From assembly GCA_963575745.1 (NCBI GenBank), contig CAUYUJ010006493.1, positions 1 through 53,273 on the forward strand: 53,273 nt of DNA, read 5' to 3'. Below are positions 18,571-28,065 of the stretch, piece by piece (positions within the stretch are counted from its first letter, which is position 1; the number at the start of each line of letters is the position of its first letter). The DNA is from Prorocentrum cordatum (Eukaryota > Sar > Dinophyceae > Prorocentrales > Prorocentraceae). A model generated the notes under the pieces. The model did not search any database and was not told the DNA's origin. It saw only the letters and a list, made by a program, of their open reading frames with translations. Made by a program: the position numbers and the translations under genes.

Positions 18571-18613
18571 CGCTTGCCGCCTAAATAAGTGGGTGGATTC
18601 GGTGGATAAGGCT

Positions 18614-18662
18614 TAGGGTAGGGTTTAGGATTTAGGGTTTAGGGCTTAGGGTTTAGGGTTTC
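18614..18662. repeat. Interstitial telomere-like tract
   Basis: A series of TTTAGGG heptamers with variants (TTTAGGA, CTTAGGG) about 80 bp upstream of the second decamer array. This is the same order of features as at 11.85-12.07 kb. Confidence 0.85.
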
Positions 18663-18744
18663 TCTTCGTATTAGGGTCTGCGGGGTGTCCTGCGGGCCCT
18701 TCGGTCCCGCAAACAGGTCCGCTCATCGATTTAGGCTTTCGGCT

Positions 18745-19288
18745 GTCCTGGGAGCGCCTGGAAGCGCCTGGGAGCGCTGCTTCCGAGCGCCTGGGAGCGC
18801 CTGGGGGCGCCTGGGAGCGCCTGGGAACACTTGGGAGCGCTTGGGAGCGCGTGGGGGCGCGCCGGGAGCGCTTGGGAGCGCCTGAGAGCGCGCCGGGAGC
18901 GCCCAGGCGCGCTTGGGAGCGCCTGGGAGCGCCTGGGGGCGCCTGGGAGCGTTCCGCGAGCGCCTGGCAACACTTGGGAGCGCTTGGGAACGCGCCGGAA
19001 GCGCCTGGCAACACTTGGGACAGCCTGGGAGCGCCTGGGGGCCTGCCGGGAGCGCCTGGGAGCGCTCGGGAGCGCCTGAGGCGCTTGGAGGCGCCTGGGA
19101 GCGCCTGGGAGCGCGCTGAGAACGTGCCAAGAGCGTGCCAAGAGCGTGCCGGGAGCGCCTGGAAGCGCCCGGGAGCGCGCCGGGAGCGCCTGGGAGCCTG
19201 GGAGCGCCTGGGAGCGCTTGGGAGCGCGTGGAAGCGTGCCGGGAGCGCCTGGGAGCGCTTGGGAGCGTGCCGGGAGCGCCCAGGGGCG
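18745..19288. repeat. Decamer tandem array, GGGAGCGCCT orientation
   Basis: About 540 bp of 10-bp units (GGGAGCGCCT and variants such as GGGAGCGCTT and GGAAGCGCCT), the reverse complement of the 12070-12760 array. It ends at the family B fragment starting at 19291. Confidence 0.95.
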
Positions 19289-19290
19289 TA

Positions 19291-19360
19291 ACTCGTAGAG
19301 CTTCCCTTAGCAAGTTATTGCTGGAAGCTAAGAGTAATTCCGGCGCGCTGGAGAGCTAGT
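19291..19360 (+). mobile_element. Family B (HINE-like) left-end fragment
   Basis: About 70 bp of the left end only: ACTCGTAGAGCTTCC, then TGGAAGCTAAGAGTAATTCC and GCGCTGGAGAGCTAGTT. It stops abruptly where the family A copy begins at 19362, so either family A landed here or recombination removed the rest. Confidence 0.6.
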
Positions 19361-19361
19361 T

Positions 19362-19766
19362 CCCGGATAGCTCCTTGGAGAGCTAAGGGTTTCAGACAAG
19401 AAGCCGCAGGTGGGTGGTGAGGGGGACACGCCCACTTCTGCCGGTCCACGATCCTTGCAGCGAGTTGCCGGAGGTTGCAGCGAATCCGGGAGCGTGGCTT
19501 CCTAGCGTATCCCAATACGCGTGGCTCAAGGGTGCGCGAAGCGCTTCGGCAGAGCTTCGGCAGAGCTTCGCCAGTGCTCGCAGGCTCCTAGGCAGAGGTG
19601 TCGTGGTAGGTTTCACAGAGCCCCGCGCGTCGTAAAAGACGCCCTCGCAGGCGTCTCCTGCGAGGTTTCCAGCGCCCCACGCATCGTTCCAGGCGGCCTG
19701 GCAGAGGTCGCCGTGCGGCGCTTTGGAGCGCTCTGCGCTGCGCGCCTTGCCTCGCTATCCGGGTTT
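19362..19766 (+). mobile_element. Family A MITE-like element, direct copy
   Basis: It starts CCCGGATAGC after TT and ends GCTATCCGGG before TTTT, about 400 bp with 10-bp inverted ends. The interior carries GAAGCCGCAGGTGGG, then GCGCGAAGCGCTTCGG (self-complementary) and CAGGCGTCTCCTGCGAGG (also self-complementary), so a strong folded structure is expected. Confidence 0.65.
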
Positions 19767-19767
19767 T

Positions 19768-21068
19768 CCCGGAGAGCTCGCTGAGAGCTAAAGGGTTTAA
19801 GATTAGAAGCCGAACGGTGGTGGTGCCCGCCAGGGGCTCTTTTCCGGCGGTCCACGTTTCTCGCAGCAGTTCGTTTGAACCGGCGACGTGTCCGGGAGAG
19901 CTTCCGGCAAGCTTCCACGCGTGCCTGCACGCGTACAGGCACGCTTGGAAGCGTTCCTGGCAGCGCTTCAGCAGCGCTGCAGCGGGTCGCTCAGAGCTGC
20001 TCAGGAAAGATTTCGGGTCTCCGAGGGTGTCTTTGCTCTTCGGGTTACGGACGCTACCAAGTGGACGCTTACAAGAAACAAAAAAACTCAACTTTTCACA
20101 ACTTTTGGTCGGTTGAAAATTCCCGGAGAGCTCGCTGAAAGCTAAAGGGTTTAAGATTAGAAGCCGGACGGTGGTGGTGGCCGCCAGGAGCTCTTCCACG
20201 GCGGTCCACGTTCCCCGCAGCAGCTCCGGTGAACCGGCAACTGGTCCGGGGGAGCTTCTGGCGAGATTCCAAGCGTGCCTGCAAGCGTGCAGGCACGCAT
20301 GGAAGCGTTCCTGGCAGCGCTTCAACAGCGCTGCACGGGGCCCCCAGAGCTATCAAGGAAAGATTTTTTGTCTCCGAGGGTGTCTTCGCTCTCTGGGTTT
20401 TGAACGCTAACAAATTTTGTCTTCGAAATTCAACGATTCGTTTGAGCTGTAGTATTTGTCCCGGAGAGCTCGCTGAGAGCTAAAGGGTTTAAGATTAGAA
20501 GCCGGACGGCGGTGGTGCCCGCCAGCAGCCCATCTCCGCCGCTCCAGAATCCCCGGAGCAGGTCGTTCGACCCGGCAGCGGGTCCGCGCGAGCTTCCGGC
20601 AAGCTTCCACGCGTGCCCGCACGCGTGCAGGCACGCTTGGAAGCGTTCCTGGCAGCGCCTCGGAAACGCTGCCGGGGAGCTCCCCAGAGCCCCAGAAGGG
20701 CTTCACGCGTTCTTCCGTGGGCTTGCCAGATAGGTTTTCTGGTGTATGTTCTCTTGGCTCTCCGGTTTTTCCCGGATAGCTCCTTGAGGGCAAGAGGTTT
20801 TAGATAAGAAGCCGGCTGTGGGTGGTGAGGAGGACACGCCCCGCTCGCCGGTCCACGATCCCCGGGGCAACTCGCCAGAGTCCGCAGCGTGTCCGGGGGC
20901 GCTCCAGGCACGCGTCCACGCGTGCCTGCACTCGTGCAGGCACGCGTGCACGCGTCGCTGGCAGCGGTTCAGGAGCGCTTCAGGGGAGCTGTCGAGAGCC
21001 CTTCAGGGAAGGTTCCCAGCGACCCCGTAGCTCCTTCACGCGAGGTTTCCAGCGTCTCCACACACGGT
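19768..21068 (+). repeat. Four tandem family A-related units with phased hairpins
   Basis: Units start CCCGG(A/G)(T/G)AG at 19768, 20122, 20460 and 20771, each joined to the previous one through a T-rich link. Each shares TTTAGAT/TTTAAGATTAGAAGCCG and GGTCCACG phrases. At the same relative place each has a hairpin with stem GCGTGCCTGCA/TGCAGGCACGC and a 4-nt loop (19919-19944, 20273-20298, 20611-20636, 20917-20948). The last has a perfect 14-bp stem. No coding signal. Confidence 0.75.
20917..20948. repeat. Perfect 14-bp hairpin with CTCG loop
   Basis: CACGCGTGCCTGCA, loop CTCG, TGCAGGCACGCGTG. It is the best preserved of four equivalent stems; those at 19919 and 20611 have one mismatch each, and the one at 20273 has an 11-bp perfect stem. 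Confidence 0.85.
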
Positions 21069-21349
21069 AAACCGCGTGAGTCAGGCCGCCCCCGCACGCG
21101 AAAACGGCACGCGTGAGCGGCCCGGGGGGCGAGACTCCAGGCGCGCGCAGCCCCGTGGCGGACCCGGGGTTGGCGCTTGCGCGGCCCGGGGGGCGAGACC
21201 TCGGGCGCGCGCGTTCTCGCCTTGAGCAGGACGTTAAAAGGCTTCGACCTGAGCAGGTCGTTAAACTGCTCCAGGGAGGGGAAAGGGGTTTCCGGCACTT
21301 CCTTCCCCGGACAGGGGGTGGGAAGAGGCTTCCGAATCCGCGGGAATTT
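21069..21349. other. Unassigned GC-rich stretch with a 59-bp duplication
   Basis: A short direct duplication (GCGGCCCGGGGGGCGAGAC at about 21117 and 21180) and no supported gene. GAGCAGG(A/T)CGTTAAA also occurs twice (21224 and 21252). Confidence 0.35.
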
Positions 21350-21755
21350 CCCGGATAGCTCCTTAGAGAGCTGAGGGTTTCAGATAAGAAGCCGGCGGTG
21401 GGTGGTGAGGAGCACACGCCCACATCCGCCGGTTCACGATCGCCGGAGCAACTCGCCGGAGTTCGCAGCGGGTCCGGGAGCGTGGCTTCCTGGCGTTTCC
21501 CAATACGCGTGGCTCCAGGGTGCGCGAAGCGCTTCGGCAGAGCTTCGGAAGAGCTTCGGCAGTTCTTCCAGGCTCCAAGGCAGATCTTCCTTGCGCGCTT
21601 TGCAGGGCCCCACGCATCGTAAACCGCGCCACTGCCAGCGTCTCCTGCGAGGTTTCCAGCGTCCCGCGCATCGTTTCAGGCGGCCTGGCAGAGGTCCCCG
21701 TGCGGCGTTCCGCGCTTGGCTTTCCTATCCGGGTTTTGGACGCTTACAAGTCTCT
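21350..21755 (+). mobile_element. Family A MITE-like element, direct copy
   Basis: It starts CCCGGATAGC after TTT and ends CTATCCGGG before TTTTGGACGC, about 400 bp. The interior closely matches 19362-19766 and 24126-24444, including GCGAAGCGCTTCGGCAGAGC. Confidence 0.65.
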
Positions 21756-21866
21756 TCCCCTCGGGGGGCATAAACCCGGAGCGAACGCCCTGGAGGGTCC
21801 GGAGGTGGCCCTAGGGGGCCTCTTCCGGATCTACCCCACCAAACTCCCGGGGAACGAACTTGTATG

Positions 21867-22943
21867 ACTCGTAGAGCTTCCCTAAGCTAGTTGCTAGAAG
21901 CTTAAGAGTAATAACTCGTAGAGCTTCCCTTAGCTAGTTATAGCTGGAAGCTAAGAGTTGTTTCGGCGCGCCCCAGAGCTAGTTGGCAAGAAAAATCTCG
22001 ACGGAACTTTTGGTGACGTTTGCTCGGTTGAACATTTTGTTCTCGAAATTTGACGATTCGTTAGAGCTCTAGTGTTTTTTCCCGTAATGTTCGATCTTAT
22101 TCCCGCTCGCCATCTTGATCTCAGCTCGATCGGGTAACTTTGAAGGCCAAAAAACACTGTGGCGGAAACGGCCGTTTCGAGCCATCTTGATACGCGCTGT
22201 CGGTTTGCTGAACATAACTCGAGCTCTAGGGCAGCTACAGAGCTTTAAGCACAGCTACGCATGTAGAATGATCAGGCGCGTTCGCCTTTTGAACCCAGAG
22301 GTCTGAACTCGGTCTGTGAGCCGAGCTAGGTCCGGAAACCTGTTCGTATTATTCCAGTCATCTTGACAGAAACTCTGGGTTCTTAACTCGAGCTTTAAGA
22401 CAGCTACAGAGCTGGAAAGCACGCCTATCGCAGTCAGAATCATCAGGCGCGTTCGTCTGTCAAATCTAGAGGTCTGGACTCGGTCTGCTAGCCGAGCAGG
22501 CCCGCAAACCTATTCGTATTATTGGAGTCATCTTGATAGGCGCCCTCGGTCTTCTGTACTTATCTCGAGCCGCAGGGCAGCTACAGAGCTTGTAGTCACA
22601 GAAATCTATTGGAAATCACCAGGCGCCTTTGTTCGGTGACTCGAGAGCACTGAACTTGGCCTGCTGCCCGAGCTAGGTTCGTAAAGCTATTCGTATTGTT
22701 CGAGTCATCCTGAGAAGTGCTGTCGGTATTTCGTGCTGGGGGCTGTCGGGGGCTGAGCTGGTAATGATAGAAGTCGGCTCGCAGACATCAGACGCGTCCG
22801 CCTGTCGCATTGAGAGGACACAAAATATTTACTATGAGTCGGAATGTTGGTAGGTCCTCGCTGTTCTCAACTTCAGTCGAGCTGGAAGCTCTACGAGTCT
22901 CCCGGCGGTAACCAAGGTTGACGGTTTACCGCCGGCGTCCAGT
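21867..22943 (+). mobile_element. Family B HINE-like non-autonomous element, complete copy
   Basis: The left inverted repeat ACTCGTAGAGCTTCC is at 21914-21928, with a second left end tandemly before it at 21867. The right inverted repeat GGAAGCTCTACGAGT is at 22884-22898. It is followed by a hairpin (CCGGCGGTAA ... TTACCGCCGG, 22902-22934) and the end CGTCCAGT at 22943. Between them are several tandem copies of a roughly 178-bp AT-richer unit beginning near TCATCTTGA and containing AACTCGAGCT, CAGCTACAGAGCTGG and CGTTCGCC. There is no coding capacity. This layout (inverted pair, then a 3' hairpin at the end, internal tandem repeats) is that of Helentron-associated elements. Confidence 0.75.
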
Positions 22944-24054
22944 TCCGGCGCGCTGGAGAGCTAGTTGGCAAGAACAATCTCGACGGAACTTTTGGTGACT
23001 TTTGGTCGGTCGAAAATTTTGTTCTCGAAATTTGACTATTCGTTAGAGCTCTAGTATTTTTTCCCGTGATATTCGATCTTATTCCCGCTCGCCATCTTGA
23101 TCTCAGCTCGATCGGGTGACTTTGAAGCCAAAAAGCACTGTGGCGAGATCGGCCGTTTCGAGTTATCTTGATACGCGTTGTCGGTACTTTGTACTTAACT
23201 CGAGCTGTAGGGCAGCTACAGAGCTGGTAAGCACGCCTATCGCATTGAGAATGAATAGACGCGTTCGCCTGTCGAATCCAGAGGTCTGAAATCGGTCTGT
23301 GAGCCGAGCTAGGCCCGCAAAACTATTCGTATTATTCGAGTCATGTTGACAGAACCTTATTTTGTACTTAACTCGAGCTTTGGGATATCTACAGAGCTGA
23401 TAAGCACAGCTATCGCATTCAGAATGATTAGGCGCGTTCGTCTGCTGAATCCAGAGGTCTGGACTCGGTCTGTGAGCCGAGCTAGGTTCGCAAATCTATT
23501 CGTATTATTCCAGTGGTCTTGATAGAAACTGTCGGTTTTATGTACTCAACTCGAGCTGTAAGACAGCTACAGAGCTGATATCTACAGAAGCTGATTCAGA
23601 ATCGTCAGTTGCGTTCGTCTGTCGAATCCAGAGCTCTGAACTCGGTCTGCCCGATCTAGAATCGCGAACTTATTCGTATTGGTCGAGTCATCTTGAGAAG
23701 TGCTCTCGGTTTTCTTCACTTAACTTGCGCTGAGAGGGGGCTACAGTGCTGGTTGTCATATGAATCGATTCAAAGAGATCATCTGTGTCCGCCTTCCGAA
23801 TCCAAAGCTCGGAACTCGGTCTGCTGCCCGAACTAGGTTCGCGAAACTATTGTATTGTTCGAGTCATCCTGAGAGATGCTGTCAGTTGTCTGCACTGACA
23901 TCGGGCTGTAGGGGGGCTGCGGGGCTGGTAATGACAGGAGTCGATTCGCAGACATAAGACGCGTCCGCTTGTCGCATTCAGAGGTGAACCAATCACTATG
24001 AGTCAGAATGTTGGTAGGTGCTGTCGGTTTTCTCAACTTAAGTCGAGCTTGGCT
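22944..24054 (+). mobile_element. Family B HINE-like element, truncated at both ends
   Basis: It starts at TCCGGCGCGCTGGAGAG, directly after the 3' end of the previous copy and lacking the left inverted repeat. It carries about five 178-bp internal units and stops at TCGAGCTTGG (24053), where family A sequence begins. The right inverted repeat and hairpin are missing. Confidence 0.7.
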
Positions 24055-24445
24055 TCTCCTGCGAGCTTTCCAGCGTCCCGCGCATCGTTTCAAGCGGCTC
24101 GGCAGAGATCCCCGTGCGGCGTGTTTCCCGGATAGCTCCTTGGAGAGCTGAGGGTTTCAGATAAGAAGCAGGCGGTGGGTGGTGAGGAGCACACGCCCAC
24201 CTTCGCCGGTCCAGGATCGCCGGAGCAACTCGCCGGAACCGGCAGCGGGTCCGGGAGCGTGGCTTCCTCGCGTTTCCCCATACGCGTGGCTCCAGGATGC
24301 GCGAAGCGCTTCGGCAGAGCTTCGGAAGAGCTTCGGCAGTTCTGGCTCCTAGGCAAATCTTCCTTGCGCGCTTTGCAGGGCCCCACGCATCGTAAGCAGC
24401 GCCCCTGCAAGCGTCTCCTGCGAGGTTTCCAGCGTCCCGCGCATG
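24055..24445 (+). mobile_element. Family A sequence: fragment plus incomplete copy
   Basis: 24055-24120 is the tail part of a family A copy. A second copy starts CCCGGATAGC at 24126 and ends at CCCGCGCAT (24444), where a family B element is inserted. The missing family A end appears inverted on the far side, at 27468-27545. Confidence 0.6.
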
Positions 24446-25446
24446 ACTCGTAGAGCTTCCCTAAGCTAGTTGCTGGAAGCTTAAGAGTAATTCCGGCGCG
24501 CTGGAGAGCTAGTTGGCAAGAAAAATCTCGACGGAACTTTTGGTGACTTTTGGTCGGTTGAAAATTTTGTTCTCGAAATTTGACCATTCGTTAGAGCTCT
24601 AGTATTTTTTCCCGTGATATTCGATCTTATTCCCGCTCGCCATCTTGATCTCAGCTCGATCGGGTAACTTTGAAGGTCAAAAAGCACTCTGGCGGGATTG
24701 GCCGTTTCGAGTCATCTCGATACGCGCTGACGGTTTTATCAACATAACTCGAGCTTTAGGACATCTACAGAGCTGGTAAGCACAGCTAATCGATGCAGAA
24801 TGATTAGGCGCGTTCGTCTATGGAATCCAGAGGTCTTAACTCGGTCTGTGAGCCGAGTTAGGTCCCCAAGCCTATTCGTATTATTCGAGTCATCTTGACA
24901 GAAACTCTCGGTTTTCTGCACTTAACTCGAGCTGTGAGACAGCTACAGAGCTGATGTTCACAGAAACTGATTCAGAATCGTCAGTTGCGTTTGTCTGTCG
25001 AATCCATAGCTCTGAACTCGGTCTTCTGCCCGATCTAGAATCGCGAAATTATTCGTATTGGTCGCGTCATCTTGAGAAGTGCTCTCAGTTTTCTTCACTC
25101 AACTTGCGCTGAGAGGGGGCTACAGTCCTGGTTGTCATATGGATCGATTTCGAGAGATCATGCGCGTCCGCCTGTCGAATCTAGAGCTCGGAACTCGGTC
25201 TGCTGCCCGAACTAGGTTCGCGAAACTATTGTATTGTTCGAGTCATCCCGGGAGATGCTGTCGGTTCTCTGCACTGACCTCGGGCTGTAGGGGGGCTGCG
25301 GGGCTGTGACAGGAGTCGATTCGCAGTCACCAGACGCGTCCGCTTGTCGCATTCAGAGGTCAAAACATATTCACTATGAGTCAGAATGTTGGTGGGTGCT
25401 GTCGGTTTTCTCAACTTAAGTCGAGCTTGGAAGCTCTACGAGTTCC

Positions 25447-27435
25447 CCGGTAGCAGCCACTGCCTTCACTACTGCTCTCAGGGATTGGGGGATGGAGTGG
25501 AAGGAGGAGAGTTTAGAAATCATGGTGTGTGGTACTCAGTACACAGATACGGTCACGGTTCAGATTGGCTCGCGGATTGTACCTTTCAAGCATGTTGAGA
25601 GTTTGAATGTGCTGGGGTATCAGATTCCCAGAAGTTTCACTGCTATCCACACGGATGTGCAGGAGCGCGTCCAGCAGGCCCGACGGGCGTTCTTTGCGCA
25701 GGTGCAGTATTTTACGTGCAGGGCGCTGCCTCTGGTGAAGAAGTTTCGTCGATATCAATCGACTGTGCAGAGCCGCCTTTTATATGCAGCAGAGGCCATC
25801 ACGATTGACAGTGAGTGTGTGAGGGTTTTCCATGCGTTCGAGGGTATGTGTCTTCTGAGAATGTCAGGGAGGAGGAAGCCAGGAGATGTGGGGTGGGAGG
25901 TATGGCGGCCAGCTGCACTGACACGAGTCAGGACAATCTTCTGCGATGGGGGTTTCCCATCGGCTGTGCAGATGCTGTGCTGGAAGAGCTGGGGCATGAT
26001 GCGCTCCACGAGGCAATATTTACTATCTTTGGAGGAGGACAGGGCGGCAAGGACGGAGGTTGAGGTGGAGGGATCAACGACTCAACGTGCTAAACGTGTT
26101 CGCTTTACGGAGGGACGGGGGGAGGATGTTCCTGCTACGACTATGATGGAGGTGGAGGGGAGGATTACGGATATGGAGAGACGCCTGGAGGATCTATGCA
26201 CGCAGGTCGCCTGTTCCATTGCCCGCTCACAGCCGATGCCCTCTGGAGAGGGAGCAGCCCAAGCTCTCAGAGACGAGCCACTTGCCGTCTCAAGAGGGAG
26301 GAGGGCCTTTCGCGACTCCCGACGTGCACTTATGATGTACAATGTGGGCTGGATCACGGCTCGCGATACAATAACAGAGGTTCTACGACAACACGGCAAC
26401 AGGGCCTTATCTAGTTCGGGCAAACGGCTTCGTGGAGGCCCTGTGTCTGTGGGCGGACGGTCTTGGCAGTTCCCATACATTCAGTTCTTTGGGGAAAAGT
26501 GGTGGGAGTCTGTACGGGGTGATTGGGTTCAATTCTTGGAGGTATGGAAGCAACTCCTTATACAATACAACAAATCTAAGGTCTATGATTACTTTGTGGT
26601 GTCTTGGAAGGGCTCTCCTAATGGACCTCGAGGCTCCCCTGAGGCTCGAGAGAAGGCCGATGCTCAGATGGTCGACACCGCGACCAACCCTCTGCACCCC
26701 AAGTATGACCCCAAAGAGTCCGCCAAGCTTGCAATACGATATGCGATGATCCAGGAGCGTGCGACTGTGTGGGACATATCGTCAGAGGGTTTTGCTGCTG
26801 AGTTCAAGGGTGACTCACTACTTATCTGCTCCTGGCTCCAGGGTAAATGGAGATGTGAGAATCGTGGCTACTGCAAGAGGACAGCTGCCATGATTGATTG
26901 TACCTTTGAGCTCGCTGCGTGTTTCAATCTGAGGCCCGCTGCCTTGGGACGTGAGATATGGAGACACGAATTCAGGGAGGACAATACACGAGCGGATGAA
27001 TTGACGCATGAGGCCAGATATGGCCGCACATTCTACATAACTCATTGTTATCTATTTCCATTCGAAACTTATCTCGTACCGTTCGCTATCAGGGGAGGCT
27101 TTGATGGCGGGGTTGACCAGCAAGGATCAGGATGTGGTTTCTGGCTTCAGATCGGCTTAATCAATACTCAGTGCAATCCCAGTGAGATAGGCATCGCTTC
27201 CGCGAGAACCGTGGGCCCCTTCCCTGCTGGGCATGAGTTTGCTGTTTCTAGTGCCGTGCCCCTCGTTTGGAGGGATGTGGCCGAGGCCGCGTGGCTCCTC
27301 GAAGGAGCTACAGTCACAGAATGTGAATTGTCGGCAGCCGAAGCGCTGCTCAGCGCTGCCCGTGTGTTGCTGCGGGACCGGTCCTCGCCCAGCTGCACCC
27401 AGCTGGGAACGCGAGTCCAAACAAACAAACAAACC
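25447..27435 (+). mobile_element. 5'-truncated LINE-like retrotransposon
   Basis: A non-LTR element fragment of about 2 kb. It starts within the reverse transcriptase (after the catalytic palm) and ends in a (CAAA)n tail, AAACAAACAAACAAA (27419-27434). It sits inside the 3' hairpin of a family B element. 5' truncation and a simple A-rich tail are typical of target-primed reverse transcription. Base composition is less GC-rich than the neighbouring Helitron-like genes, which suggests a different element lineage or age. Confidence 0.8.
25492..27435 (+). pseudogene. LINE ORF remnant: RT thumb plus RNase H-like domains
   Basis: The frame is open through the fragment and continues past the tail into flanking repeat (to 28056), so its visible stop is not native. 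The first 130 residues look like the C-terminal part of a LINE reverse transcriptase: SLEIMVCG, then LNVLGYQI, VQERVQQARRAFFAQ, a basic stretch and SRLLYAAEAITI. At about 440-510, LLICSWLQGKW followed by WRHEFREDNTRADELTHEA resembles the second half of an RNase H domain. At about 525-600, FAIRGGFDGGVDQQGSG and ATVTECELSAAEALL resemble the first half of another RNase H-like domain. The catalytic palm is absent, so the copy cannot be autonomous. The first ATG (25492) is only the first available Met. Confidence 0.75.
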
Positions 27436-27467
27436 AAGGTTGACGGTTTACCGCCGGCGCCCAGTGC

Positions 27468-27545
27468 GTCCAAAGCCCGGATAGCGAAGCCAAGCGCGGA
27501 ACGCCGCACGGGGACCTCTGCCAGGCCGCCTGAAACAATGCGCGG
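27468..27545 (-). mobile_element. Family A end fragment, inverted
   Basis: Seventy-eight bases matching the right-hand end of family A in reverse (GCGTCCAAAGCCCGGATAGC to AATGCGCGGGAC). It begins exactly where the interrupted family B element ends and stops where purine-rich sequence begins. Confidence 0.65.
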
Positions 27546-27680
27546 GACAAGAAAGCAACAGAGAGTGGAGGGACGAGGAAGGAGAACACGGGAGAAGGAG
27601 CAGGAGAAGAGGAAAGCAGGAGAGAGGAGGAAGAGAGCACGAAGAGGGGGGAGACGGCGGCGGCGACGACGACGACAAAT
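27546..27680. repeat. Purine-rich GA tract
   Basis: About 130 bp of AGGAGA-type purine sequence ending in GGCGGCGACGACGACGAC. Strand-asymmetric low complexity; no gene. Confidence 0.7.
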
Positions 27681-27804
27681 CGCCCGCGCCGCCGGCTCGC
27701 CAGCGCCGCGCTCCGCCCCGCGCGGCCGCCCCGGGACCCCCGCGCGCGCGCGCGGGGCGGGGGCGCGCCGGGCGGGCGAGTGCGGGCGCTTGGGCGGCCG
27801 CGGC

Positions 27805-27870
27805 GCGCACACACACGCGCGCCACACAAACCACACACACACACGCACGCACGCACGCGCACACACCGGA
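27805..27870. repeat. (CA)n/(CG)n dinucleotide-rich tract
   Basis: Alternating CA with CG and ACGC variants (CACACACACGC, CGCACGCACGCACGC). A Z-DNA-prone alternating purine/pyrimidine run. Confidence 0.85.
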
Positions 27871-28064
27871 TTCGACGGTCGCCCCCAAGGCGGCCGTCCT
27901 TTCCTCCGGGGCATGGCGGTCCTTCTCAATCCCATGAGAGACCGTCGTCCCAGTCCATGCATCCCCCCGGATGGCTTGGTGGCGCAAGACGCAGGCTCAA
28001 GGAGCATACATTCCTCCCCGACGGCTGGGTTTTCCCCTAGCTGCCCCGGGGTGTGACGGGGAAT
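27871..28064. other. Unassigned spacer
   Basis: About 190 bp of unique sequence between the dinucleotide tract and the next family B element; no feature recognised. Confidence 0.25.
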
Positions 28065-28065
28065 A

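Larger units (their letters stand above)
24446..27467 (+). mobile_element. Family B HINE-like element interrupted by a LINE
   Basis: The left inverted repeat is at 24446-24460 and the right inverted repeat at 25429-25443, with about four internal 178-bp units between. The 3' hairpin is split: its first arm stops at CCCCGGTA (about 25450), and loop plus second arm (CCAAGGTTGACGG, then TTACCGCCGG) resume at 27434 and end GCGCCCAGT at 27467. The 2-kb LINE lies between. The split hairpin dates the LINE as younger than this element. Confidence 0.75.

Noticed and set aside
27436-28056. C-terminal part of the 854-aa plus frame starting at 25492
   Set aside because: After the (CAAA)n tail at 27434 the frame runs into family B and family A repeats and purine/CA tracts; it is read-through, not LINE protein.
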